This document shows, in pieces, positions 32,733 to 40,572 of a stretch of 64,000 nucleotides of DNA. Under the pieces are notes generated by a model, which saw only the letters and a list, made by a program, of their open reading frames with translations, made no database searches and was not told the origin of the DNA. The position numbers and the translations under genes were made by a program. This DNA comes from DASYTH01 sp045806965 (lineage in GTDB: Bacteria > Actinomycetota > Actinomycetes > Mycobacteriales > Pseudonocardiaceae), in contig JBJMIG010000006.1 in the NCBI GenBank assembly GCA_045806965.1, positions 1-64,000 on the forward strand. Direction: 5' to 3'. The number at the start of each line of letters is the position of its first letter. Within the stretch, counting starts at the first letter, position 1.

Positions 32733-33113
32733 ATGCCGTACGCCGCGATCACCTATGACGTGAAACCGGGCCACGAGGACGAGATCGCCGAGTTGTTCGC
32801 CGGCTTCCAGCGGGCGGACACGCCCGTCCTGCGCAACGAGGCCGGCGAGGAGGTCGGCCGGCTGGTCGGCACCGCCGTGTTCATCAGGGGCGGCACGCTC
32901 GTCCGGTTCATCCACTACGAGGGCGACTTCATCGCCGTGGCCAAGCACATGGGTCAGCAGAAGGGCGTGCACCTGATCGAGGACAAGCTGCAGCCGCTGC
33001 TGGCCGAGCCGAGGGACACCTCGACACCGGAGAAGTTCCGGGAGCACTTCGCGAAGAGCCTGATGCGCTGCATCTCGCAGCTGTCCACCGAGCCGCAGGC
33101 GCCGGCAGCCTGA
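32733..33113 (+). CDS. SchA/CurD-like (WhiE-ORFI-type) aromatic polyketide protein
   Basis: The 126-residue protein contains YAAITYDVKPGHEDEIAELF, EVGRLVGTAVFIRGGTLVRFIHYEG, KHMGQQKGVHLIEDKL and MRCISQLST, the signature of the SchA/CurD domain found in spore-pigment and related clusters. The role is usually given as cyclase or hydroxylase; experimental support in the family is thin. It follows ABM B by 14 bases. Its presence suggests the product skeleton is related to the pentangular/spore-pigment branch of aromatic polyketides (inference). Confidence 0.78.
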   Translation: MPYAAITYDVKPGHEDEIAELFAGFQRADTPVLRNEAGEEVGRLVGTAVFIRGGTLVRFIHYEGDFIAVAKHMGQQKGVHLIEDKLQPLLAEPRDTSTPEKFREHFAKSLMRCISQLSTEPQAPAA

Positions 33114-33174
33114 GCCACGAGCTTGGAAAGCAAACGTCACATTGCTTTCCACCAACCAGACATCGGAGAGCACC

Positions 33175-35640
33175 ATGACCGCCACAGGGTTCGGGCCGTA
33201 CGCCCGCCCGCTGGATGCCATCAGCCTGGCCGACACCGACCAGGTCGGCCGCAAGGCAGCCGTGCTCGGCGAGCTCAGCGCGGCGGGTTTCCCTGTGCCG
33301 CAAGGCTTCTCGTTGACCGCGGACGCCCTCGCCGAGACGCTGGCCGGGGCGTGCGGGGCGGATGTCGCCGAGATTCCGTTGCCGGACAAGGTATCGGCGG
33401 GGCTCTCCGAGATCGCGGGGGTGCTCGGTGACACACCGGTCGCGGTGCGCTCCTCCGGTGTGGCCGAGGACCTCGAGGGCATGTCGTTCGCCGGCCAGTA
33501 CGAGTCGATCCTCAACGTCGTCGGTGCGGAGAACCTGGTCGCCGCGGTGCGCGCGTGCTGGGCGTCCGCATTCTCCGCCCGGGTCTCCACCTATCAGGGC
33601 AGCGGCGAGGACGAACCGGCCGGGCAGGGCCGGATGTCGGTGCTCATCCAGCGGATGGTCCCGGCCGACGCGGCCGGGGTGGCGTTCAGCGCCAACCCGG
33701 TCACCGGCAACCGGAGCGAGGTGCTGGTGAGTGCCGTGCGCGGGCTCGGCGACCGGCTCGTCTCCGGCAACGCCACGCCGGACGAGTGGGTGGTCCGAGA
33801 CGGCGGGGCCGAGCGCGGCTCCGGCGCCGAGGACGCGATCACCGCCGGGCAGGCTGTCGCGGTGGCCGAACTCGCGGCCAAGATCGAGGCACATTTCGGC
33901 GTACCGCAGGACATCGAGTGGGCCATCGCCGATGGGGCAATCTGGCTGCTGCAGGCGCGGCCGATCACCGCGCTGCCGGACGAGCAGGCGGCGATCGCCG
34001 TGGAGGTGCCGCCCGGCTTCTGGAGCCGGTCGAACTACTCGCCGCGGCCGATGTCGCCGCTGCTGCGCTCGGTCGCCCTGCCGCTGTGGAACACGATCAC
34101 CGCGCACCTGTTCGTGTTCGGCATCGGGGACCGGATCGAGTTCTGCGAGGTCGGCGGCTGGCTGTACTCCCGGTTCAAGGTCCTGCAGGGCCCGCAGGCG
34201 ATCATGGAGCGGCTCGGCGAGGCCATGGCCGCGGTCGCCCGCGACGACGTGGCCGCGGTGCTGCGGAACTGGTTCACCGAGTGGCAGCCGGCGCTCACCG
34301 CGCGCCAGGCGGAGCTGCGCGACACCGTGGATCCGGCCGCGCTCTCCGACGACGACCTGCTGGCCAACCTCGCCGACGTGCTGGCGGTCTGGGGCCAGGC
34401 CTGGGAGTACCACTACCGGATCGGCGGTGCCGGCACGCTCATCCTCGGCGAGCTGGGGGTGGCCTGCCGGGAGTTGCTCGGCTGGGACGCGCCGGAGACC
34501 TTCCAACTGCTGACCGGCCTGCCGGGCAAGACCACCGAGCCCGCGTACCGACTCGCGGAGCTGGTCGGACTGGCCAGGGAACGGCCGTGGGTGGTCGACC
34601 TGCTGGCCACCGCCGACGAGGCCGCCGCCAGGGCGCTGGAGAACGTGGACCGAGCCTTCGCCCACGCGTTCGACGCCTACCAGCGCGAGTTCGGGCACCG
34701 GCTGCTCGGCCTGGACTTCACCGAGCAGACGATGGCCGAGCAGCCCGTGCTCGTGCTCAAGCTCATTGCCGGCCAGCTCGACCGCGACTTCGACCCGACC
34801 GCCGACGCCGCCGCGCTGGTCGCCGAGCGGCGCGCGCTGGAGGACGCGGCCCGCCTGGCGCTGGCGCAGGGACCGAACGCCGACCGGGACCGCTTCGAGC
34901 GGCTGCTGGGCCGGGCGCAGTGGGCGTACCCGGCCCGCGACGACAGCCAGTACTTCGCCCAGGTCGGGGCGGCACTGGTCCGGCGTACCGTGCTCGAGAT
35001 CGGTTCCCGGCTCGCCGGGCGCGGCCAACTGGCCGCCGGCACCGACGTGTTCCTCCTCGAGCACGACGAGATCGTCGCGGCGTTGCGGGACGGGTCGGAC
35101 CGCCGGGACCTGGTCGGCCGCCGGCGCGCCGAGCAGACCTGGGCGCAGGCCAACCGCGGGCCGGCCAGCTACGGCGAGGCCCCGCCGCCGCCGAGCCCCG
35201 GCCAGTGGATGTCCCAGCTGCCCCCGGCCGCCCAGGCGCTCATCGGGGCCGGCATGTGGGCGTGGCGCGAGGTGACCAACGAGCGCGCCCAGAGCGGGGC
35301 GCACGGCCATTCCGACGGGACGGTGCGCGGTATCGCGGCGTCCCGCGGCACGTACACCGGTCCGGTGCGGGTGATCCTCAGCGAGGCTGAGTTCGACAAG
35401 CTCCAGCCCGGCGACGTGCTGGTCTGCCCGGAGACCACGGCGACCTGGTCGGTGCTGTTCCCCAGCGTCGGCGCGCTGGTCACCGACCACGGCGGGCTGC
35501 TGTCCCACCCCGCGATCATCGCTCGCGAGTACCGCGTGCCGGCGGTACTGGCCACCGAGGACGCCACCACCCGGTTGCGGGACGGCCAGATCGTCACCGT
35601 CGACGGCGCCGCCGGAACCGTGGAGATCGCGTCGATCTGA
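33175..35640 (+). CDS. Rifampin-phosphotransferase-like dikinase
   Basis: The 821-residue protein has an ATP-grasp PPDK_N domain (about 1-280; GRKAAVLGELSAAGFPVPQGF, AVRSSGVAEDLEGMSFAGQYES, IQRMVPADAAGVAFSANPVTG), a long middle region (about 285-710), and a C-terminal swivelling phosphohistidine domain with DVLVCPETTATW and the catalytic His in DHGGLLSHPAIIAREY. It has no PEP/pyruvate TIM barrel. That is the rifampin phosphotransferase layout (transfer of the ATP beta-phosphate to a small-molecule hydroxyl), not PEP synthase. In this operon it may phosphorylate a polyketide intermediate to enable dehydration or reduction, or protect the host. The ATG at 33175 follows GGAGAG. Confidence 0.82.
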   Translation: MTATGFGPYARPLDAISLADTDQVGRKAAVLGELSAAGFPVPQGFSLTADALAETLAGACGADVAEIPLPDKVSAGLSEIAGVLGDTPVAVRSSGVAEDLEGMSFAGQYESILNVVGAENLVAAVRACWASAFSARVSTYQGSGEDEPAGQGRMSVLIQRMVPADAAGVAFSANPVTGNRSEVLVSAVRGLGDRLVSGNATPDEWVVRDGGAERGSGAEDAITAGQAVAVAELAAKIEAHFGVPQDIEWAIADGAIWLLQARPITALPDEQAAIAVEVPPGFWSRSNYSPRPMSPLLRSVALPLWNTITAHLFVFGIGDRIEFCEVGGWLYSRFKVLQGPQAIMERLGEAMAAVARDDVAAVLRNWFTEWQPALTARQAELRDTVDPAALSDDDLLANLADVLAVWGQAWEYHYRIGGAGTLILGELGVACRELLGWDAPETFQLLTGLPGKTTEPAYRLAELVGLARERPWVVDLLATADEAAARALENVDRAFAHAFDAYQREFGHRLLGLDFTEQTMAEQPVLVLKLIAGQLDRDFDPTADAAALVAERRALEDAARLALAQGPNADRDRFERLLGRAQWAYPARDDSQYFAQVGAALVRRTVLEIGSRLAGRGQLAAGTDVFLLEHDEIVAALRDGSDRRDLVGRRRAEQTWAQANRGPASYGEAPPPPSPGQWMSQLPPAAQALIGAGMWAWREVTNERAQSGAHGHSDGTVRGIAASRGTYTGPVRVILSEAEFDKLQPGDVLVCPETTATWSVLFPSVGALVTDHGGLLSHPAIIAREYRVPAVLATEDATTRLRDGQIVTVDGAAGTVEIASI

Positions 35641-35727
35641 GCACGAGAACGAGAGGCGGTGGAGGCCACCCCGGCCACGATGTGTCACGCTGGTCGGCGA
35701 CCGTCAACGTCACCCAAGGCGGGGTTG

Positions 35728-36915
35728 ATGAGTGCCTGGACCGGCCGGCTCGCGCGGTGGTGGAACACCATCCCACCGTCCTTCGTGGACGTCGGGTTGG
35801 CCAGCCTCGTCGCCGCCGTCGTGGACATCGCGATCCACGTGGCGAACGAGCCCGGTGAGCGTTCACCCGACCTGGTCGCGTACCTGATCGGCGCCTCCGT
35901 CGGAGCGGTGCTGCTGGCCCGCCGGCAGCAGCCGCTGGCTGTGCTGCTCGTCTCCGGGGCACTGCTGCTCATCTACTACACCGCGGGCTATCCGGGCCTC
36001 GCGCCGACGCTGCCCCTCGCCGTCGCGCTCTACACCGCGGCCGCTTCCGGCTACCTGCGGTGGTCCCTGCTGGTTGCCGGGTTCTTCATGACCGCGGGTG
36101 TGATCGTCGGACTGGCCCGGCTCCGAGATCCGTTGCTGCCCCTGCTCACCGGCGCGATCCAGGACCTGGCCCTGCTCGGTGCCGTGATCATGCTCGGGGT
36201 GACGGTGCGCAGCCGGCGAATCCGGCTGGCCGAGGCGCGCGACCGGCTGGCCGAGGTCCAGCGGCAACGCGATCTGGAGTCGGCCCGGCGGGTGGCCGAG
36301 GAGCGTCTGCGGATCGCCCGGGACGTGCATGACATCGTCGGCCACTCGATCGCCGCGGTCACCCTGCAGGCCGGGCTCGCCCGCGACCTGTTCGACGAGC
36401 GGCCGGCGGAGGCGCGCGACGCGCTGGACGTGGTCGTGCGCACGGTACGCAACGCCATGTCGGATCTGAAGGTCACCGTCGGCGTGCTGCGCTCCGGCAA
36501 GTCCGGCGCCGACGACTGGATGCCGACGCCCGGACTGTCCGATGTAGACGAACTGGTCGAGCTCGCCGGGCAGCTGGGCGTGCCGGCGACCCTGTCCCGG
36601 TCGGGTGCCCGGCGCCCGCTGCCCGGGGTCGTCGAGCTGTGCGCGTACCGGATCGTCCAGGAGTCGCTCACGAACGTGGTCAAGCACGCGGATGCGACGT
36701 CGGTCGCGGTCGCGATCCACTACGGGACCGCCGAGCTCACCATCGAGGTGACCGACGACGGGCACGGCCCGAAACCCGGAAGCGACGGGTCTGTCGGGTA
36801 CGGCATGGTGGGAATGACCGAACGCGCGGCGGCGCTCGGTGGGCGGCTCGAGGTCGGGCCCGGGCATGCCGGAGGATTTCGGGTGTGCGCAAGGATTCCG
36901 GTGGAGGCGATGTGA
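35728..36915 (+). CDS. NarL-type sensor histidine kinase
   Basis: The 395-residue kinase has about five membrane helices (20-170), a short coiled linker (DRLAEVQRQRDLESARRV), the HisKA_3 phosphoacceptor RIARDVHDIVGHSIAAV and a HATPase_c domain (CAYRIVQESLTNVVKHADA, VTDDGHGP, GYGMVGMTERAAALGG). It has no large external sensor domain, so the signal may be membrane-borne. Its stop overlaps the GTG of the response regulator. It lies 87 bases behind the phosphotransferase gene and may be transcribed with the PKS operon. Confidence 0.9.
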   Translation: MSAWTGRLARWWNTIPPSFVDVGLASLVAAVVDIAIHVANEPGERSPDLVAYLIGASVGAVLLARRQQPLAVLLVSGALLLIYYTAGYPGLAPTLPLAVALYTAAASGYLRWSLLVAGFFMTAGVIVGLARLRDPLLPLLTGAIQDLALLGAVIMLGVTVRSRRIRLAEARDRLAEVQRQRDLESARRVAEERLRIARDVHDIVGHSIAAVTLQAGLARDLFDERPAEARDALDVVVRTVRNAMSDLKVTVGVLRSGKSGADDWMPTPGLSDVDELVELAGQLGVPATLSRSGARRPLPGVVELCAYRIVQESLTNVVKHADATSVAVAIHYGTAELTIEVTDDGHGPKPGSDGSVGYGMVGMTERAAALGGRLEVGPGHAGGFRVCARIPVEAM

Positions 36916-37577
36916 CCGAGCGCATTCGGGTGGTGATCGCGGACGATCAGCCGCTGATTCGGGCGGGGCTGCGGCCGCTGCTGGACCGGGCCGCGGACAT
37001 CGAGGTGGTTGGCGAGGCCGTCAACGGCGCCGAGGCGGTACGGCTGGCCCGCACCGAGCGTCCCGACGTCGTGCTGATGGACATCCGGATGCCGGTCATG
37101 GACGGGGTCGAGGCGACCCGGCGGATCGTCGCGGAGCTCCCGGACGTCCGGGTGGTCGTGCTGACCACATTCGAGCTCGAGGAGTACGTCTTCGAATCGT
37201 TGCGGGCCGGGGCAAGCGGCTTCCTCGGCAAGGACGTGGAGCCGGACCGGCTGCGGGAGGCGGTCCGAGTGGTCGCCGCCGGGGAGGCGTTGCTCACGCC
37301 GAGCGTGACCCGCACACTGATCAGCCATTTCGTCGAGCAGGCGCCGGCGGCTCCGGCGGACACCGCGCGGCTGGAGGTGCTCACCGAGCGGGAACGGGAT
37401 GTACTTTGCTTGGTGGCAAGGGGGTTGAGCAACGACGAGATCGGCAAGTCGTTGTTCATGAGCCCAGCCACCGCGCGCACACACATCGGCCGGACCATGC
37501 AGAAACTCGACCTGCACGACCGCGCGCAACTGGTGGTGCTGGCTTACCAGACGGGGTTGGTCACCCGCGGGGAATGA
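36912..37577 (+). CDS. NarL/LuxR-family response regulator
   Basis: The 221-residue regulator has a receiver domain (ADDQ acidic pocket, phospho-Asp in VVLMDIRMPVMDG, TTF switch, GKDVEPD Lys) and a C-terminal LuxR HTH (LTERERDVLCLVARGLSNDEIGKSLF, SPATARTHIGRTMQKL). The GTG start overlaps the kinase stop. A strong hairpin follows the stop. It is the best candidate for a pathway-linked regulator in the window. Confidence 0.93.
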   Translation: MTERIRVVIADDQPLIRAGLRPLLDRAADIEVVGEAVNGAEAVRLARTERPDVVLMDIRMPVMDGVEATRRIVAELPDVRVVVLTTFELEEYVFESLRAGASGFLGKDVEPDRLREAVRVVAAGEALLTPSVTRTLISHFVEQAPAAPADTARLEVLTERERDVLCLVARGLSNDEIGKSLFMSPATARTHIGRTMQKLDLHDRAQLVVLAYQTGLVTRGE

Positions 37578-37613
37578 CCCCTTCGGGACGCTCGACGACC
37601 CGAAGCGGTCATT
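37573..37613 (+). terminator. Intrinsic-type hairpin after the response regulator
   Basis: A 15-base stem (37573-37587 with 37599-37613, one mismatch) surrounds an 11-base loop and begins inside the stop codon region of the response regulator. There is no T-run, as is usual for actinomycetes. It would end the operon that begins at 28.0 kb and also sits behind the convergent lectin gene. Confidence 0.75.
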
Positions 37614-37668
37614 CGCCGCCCCCAGGTGGCCAGGGCGGTCGACGTGACACGTCGAAGCGGGCCGACGG

Positions 37669-38244
37669 CTATCCCAACTGAAAGGAAAGCCTGGGATCTT
37701 CAAACCCGGCATCGGTGATGGGGCGGCAGGGCTCACGCATCACGAGCGCGGTGCCGTCAGCCCCGGTGAGATTTGCCGCGCCGACGCAGTCGTTGGGACT
37801 GTTGGCGGCAACAATGTCGAAATGGTCAGGTAGGACGCCAGGGGTGTGCAGAGTCCAGATGTCCGTCCCGTCTATCCCGCAGGTGTCCTGCCTGACCGCT
37901 GAGCCGTTGAAGAAGACGGCGGTCATGGTCATGCACAGGCCGCTTTTCTTGTTCACAATTTCGTAGATGGCGGGTCCGAACGGACTGGGAGGAACGACGA
38001 GTTCGAATCTCCACAGCTGGATGTCGGCGCTGTGGCAATCAAAAAAATCAAGAGCCGACCCGGGCCTCGTGGACGTGTTGAACGCGTCAACACACTTGAA
38101 ATCTGAGCGGTTCCATTGCGGCAGGAACAACTCGTAATAAACGCCAGGGGTAGGCGTCGCCGCCTGCGCGGGCGCCGCCGCCACTCCCGCGCTGAGTCCT
38201 GCCGCCAGGGCAAGGGACAAGAGCAGGCGGCCTGTTCTGGGCAT
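37669..38244 (-). CDS. Secreted ricin-type beta-trefoil lectin-like protein
   Basis: The 191-residue product has a clear Sec signal (TGRLLLSLALAAGLSAGVAAAPAQA, cut near AQA-ATP). The mature part has the QxW-like repeats of a ricin B fold (ADIQLWRF, GTDIWTLH, and a third degenerate one), with paired Cys (KCVDAF/FDCHS, GLCMTM/DTCGI, NDCVGA/EPCRP). Carbohydrate binding is likely; no catalytic domain is attached. The ATG at 38244 is chosen over TTG 38250. It is convergent to the two-component operon and seems unrelated to synthesis. Confidence 0.75.
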   Translation of the reverse strand: MPRTGRLLLSLALAAGLSAGVAAAPAQAATPTPGVYYELFLPQWNRSDFKCVDAFNTSTRPGSALDFFDCHSADIQLWRFELVVPPSPFGPAIYEIVNKKSGLCMTMTAVFFNGSAVRQDTCGIDGTDIWTLHTPGVLPDHFDIVAANSPNDCVGAANLTGADGTALVMREPCRPITDAGFEDPRLSFQLG

Positions 38245-38381
38245 CCTCAAAACGTCTCCTTCCGAATTTCAGGCGAGAGCAGGAGCAAAGCGTCTCCCGC
38301 CAACGTGCCGAGCGTCAGCCTGACCATTGCCGGGCCCCGACAGGGAGTGGCAGAAAGGTCAAACTGCGGTACTTTCCTGCC

Positions 38382-39314
38382 ATGTTCACCGTGGGTCTGC
38401 TGCTCCTCGACGACATTCGGGCGTTCGACTTCGCCGTCGCCGGCGAGGTGTGGGGGATGGACCGGTCGGACATGGGGCTGGAGCCGTTCGAGTTGCGCCG
38501 CTGCGGTTCGGCGGCGGTGCGGATGTTTCCGGGCGCGACCGTGGTTCCCACCCACGGCCTGGACGGCCTGCTGGAGGCCTCGCTGGTGATCGTGCCCGGG
38601 CGGGAGGAGTTCGCGCCGGTCCCGCCCGAGGTGGTGGCGGTGCTGCGGGCCGTGTACGCCGCCGGCACGCCGATCGCGGCACTGTGCTCGGCGGCGTTCG
38701 TGTTGGCCGAGGCGGGACTGCTCGACGGGCGCCGGGCGGTCACCCACTGGCAGTTCACCGACGACCTGGCCGCCCAGTACCCGGCGGTGGCGGTGTGCCC
38801 GTCGGCGCTGTTCATCGAAGACGGCGGGATCTGGACCGCGGCCGGGACCGCGGGCGGGGTGGACCTGTGCCTGGAACTGGTCCGGCATTTCCAGGGCGCG
38901 GCGACCGCGAACGTGATCGCCCGAGACATGGTCACCGCCCCCCACCGGGTTGGCGACCAAGCCCAGTTCATCCACCGCCCCCTGGCCACCTCCCCATCCG
39001 GGATCTCCGGCACCCTGCAATGGGCCCAACAGCACCTGCACCGGCCGCTGACCGTGGCCGACCTGGCCCGGCACGCCCGCACCACACCACGAACCTTCGC
39101 CCGGCACTTCACCGCCACCACCGGCACGACCCCGGCCCAGTGGCTGACCGCCCAGCGGATCACCGAAACCCGCCGATTACTGGAAACCACCGGCCTCAGC
39201 ATCGACCAGATCGCCAGCCGCTGCGGTTTCAGCACCGCCACCATGCTGCGGCGCCACTTCGCCAGGCAGGTCGGCACCACTCCGACGAGCTACCGGCAGG
39301 CCTTCAGCCGGTGA
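38382..39314 (+). CDS. GlxA-type AraC-family regulator with DJ-1/PfpI domain; contains a TTA codon
   Basis: The 310-residue protein has an N-terminal DJ-1/PfpI domain (1-165; FTVGLLLLDDIRAFDFAV, nucleophile-elbow-like ALCSAAFVLAEAGLL, and AGTAGGVDLCL) and a C-terminal double helix-turn-helix AraC domain (215-305; LTVADLARHARTTPRTFARHF, LSIDQIASRCGFSTATMLRRHF). Codon 266 (39177-39179) is the rare leucine codon TTA, which would make it dependent on the bldA-type tRNA. It may link cluster expression to development or stress. It is divergent from the lectin gene. Confidence 0.88.
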   Translation: MFTVGLLLLDDIRAFDFAVAGEVWGMDRSDMGLEPFELRRCGSAAVRMFPGATVVPTHGLDGLLEASLVIVPGREEFAPVPPEVVAVLRAVYAAGTPIAALCSAAFVLAEAGLLDGRRAVTHWQFTDDLAAQYPAVAVCPSALFIEDGGIWTAAGTAGGVDLCLELVRHFQGAATANVIARDMVTAPHRVGDQAQFIHRPLATSPSGISGTLQWAQQHLHRPLTVADLARHARTTPRTFARHFTATTGTTPAQWLTAQRITETRRLLETTGLSIDQIASRCGFSTATMLRRHFARQVGTTPTSYRQAFSR

Positions 39315-39341
39315 CCGGGACTGTCGCGCTCACGCAGTGGG

Positions 39342-40049
39342 TCAACCGGGGTCGACGGCCGGGTCGATGCGGACGCAGCAGCGCCCGGGCGCGGGGTCGA
39401 GGCGGGCGGTCAGCCCGGTCGCGGCGAGCCCGTCGAGCAGGCCGTTGAGCAGACTCAGGTTCATGCCGCACACCAGATCGGTGTGTTGGCGGGCCAGGCT
39501 GTGGAAGGGGCAGTTGCCCAGCACGATGTCGCGGTCGACGGTTCGCGGCTCGAAGCCGAGCGTTTCCAACGCGTGCAGGGCGGCGGTGTGGCTGTCCCGG
39601 TCGGGATCGTCGGTGCGGGTTTGGCGGCCGACCGTCGTGCCGAGTTCGCCGGCGCGCCGGTCGAGCACGGCTTGGGGGGACTGCCCGGAGGTACCGGCCT
39701 CGTGGACGGCGCCGGCCAGCAGGTGTGCCGCCAACTCGTAGCTGCGCTCGGGCAGCGAGACCGTGACCTGCCGCGGGGAGCGCCGGTACAACTTCGACGG
39801 CCGCCCGGCGCCGGGGCCGCTGCGGCCGGTGCGCCGCTCGTAGACGACTTCCATCAACCCTTCGGTCACCAACTTGTCGAGGTGAAACGCAACCGTGTTG
39901 CGCGGCAACCGCATCGCGTCGGCCGCGTCGTCCCGGCTCACCGGCGCGGGTTGACGGCCCACGTAGTCGTAGAGCCGGCGACGGGTCGGCTCGTCGAGCG
40001 CGGCGATGGCGGAGACCCGGTCCGCGCGGGGCCGGTCGGCCTGACCCAT
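39342..40049 (-). CDS. SufR-like HTH regulator with C-terminal cysteines
   Basis: The 235-residue protein has an N-terminal winged helix (ALDEPTRRRLYDYV, SRDDAADAMRLPRNTVAFHLDKLVTEGL) and a C-terminal domain with Cys at NCPFHSLARQH, LVCGMN and GRCCV. This spacing resembles the [Fe-S]-binding Cys set of SufR-type regulators, so it probably senses redox or iron-sulfur state. It diverges from the DoxX-like gene, with an inverted repeat between them, and probably represses that gene. Confidence 0.78.
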   Translation of the reverse strand: MGQADRPRADRVSAIAALDEPTRRRLYDYVGRQPAPVSRDDAADAMRLPRNTVAFHLDKLVTEGLMEVVYERRTGRSGPGAGRPSKLYRRSPRQVTVSLPERSYELAAHLLAGAVHEAGTSGQSPQAVLDRRAGELGTTVGRQTRTDDPDRDSHTAALHALETLGFEPRTVDRDIVLGNCPFHSLARQHTDLVCGMNLSLLNGLLDGLAATGLTARLDPAPGRCCVRIDPAVDPG

Positions 40050-40088
40050 TCTAAAACCAACTCCTGTTGACGAAATCCACCTGAAGCG

Positions 40089-40118
40089 TTCTAATAACAG
40101 GATACGTTGTCGTTAGAA
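40089..40118. promoter_or_regulatory. Operator-like inverted repeat between sufR-like and doxX-like genes
   Basis: TTCTAA at 40089-40094 and TTAGAA at 40113-40118 form an inverted repeat with an 18-base spacer, just before the ribosome site of the DoxX-like gene. A further TTCTAA lies at 40054-40059 by the regulator start. An inner CCTGTT/AACAGG pair strengthens the symmetry. It is a likely binding site for the divergent SufR-like protein. Confidence 0.5.
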
Positions 40119-40127
40119 GGAGCGGTC

Positions 40128-40565
40128 GTGACAACCCAGATGTCCACCTCCCAAGCCACTCGGCCCGCACTGCGGACCGACCCCGCCTACCAGGCATTCT
40201 TGCTGTTGCGGACGGTGTTCACCGTCGCACCCGTGCTGTTCGGGCTCGACAAGTTCACCAACCTGCTCGTCGACTGGCCGCAGTACCTGGCCCCGTGGGT
40301 CGACCGGCTCGTGCCCGGCACGGCCCAACAAGCGATGTATGCCGTGGGTGTGATCGAGATCGTGGCCGGACTCGCCGTCGCGGTGATCCCTCGATGGGGC
40401 GCGCTGATCGTCGCCGCCTGGCTGGCCGGGATCATCCTCAACCTGCTGACCATCCCCGGCTACTACGACGTCGCGCTGCGCGACTTCGGACTGCTCGTCG
40501 CCGCCGCCGCGTTGGCCCGGCTGGCGGTGCGCTACTCGCCGGCACGCCCCGGACGGTCCGCCTGA
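40128..40565 (+). CDS. DoxX-like membrane protein
   Basis: The 145-residue protein has four predicted helices (25-45, 70-90, 95-115, 118-136) with FLLLRTVFTVAPVLFGLDKF and IEIVAGLAVAVIPRWGALIVAAWLAG, typical of the DoxX/DoxD family. These proteins are linked to quinone or thiol redox defence. The GTG start at 40128 follows AGAAGGAG. With the divergent SufR-like gene it forms a small redox-responsive unit, plausibly protecting against a quinone product. Confidence 0.75.
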   Translation: MTTQMSTSQATRPALRTDPAYQAFLLLRTVFTVAPVLFGLDKFTNLLVDWPQYLAPWVDRLVPGTAQQAMYAVGVIEIVAGLAVAVIPRWGALIVAAWLAGIILNLLTIPGYYDVALRDFGLLVAAAALARLAVRYSPARPGRSA

Positions 40566-40572
40566 CGCCGCC

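Noticed and set aside
33175..35640. PEP synthase feeding the DAHP synthase
   Set aside because: The length (821 residues) and the absence of the C-terminal PEP/pyruvate barrel fit a rifampin-phosphotransferase-like enzyme better.
32929..35688. Long minus-strand frame of 919 codons opposite the phosphotransferase gene
   Set aside because: It is antisense to a gene with clear domain motifs, has Arg/Gly/His-rich low-complexity content and no recognisable motif. It arises from GC-rich third codon positions.
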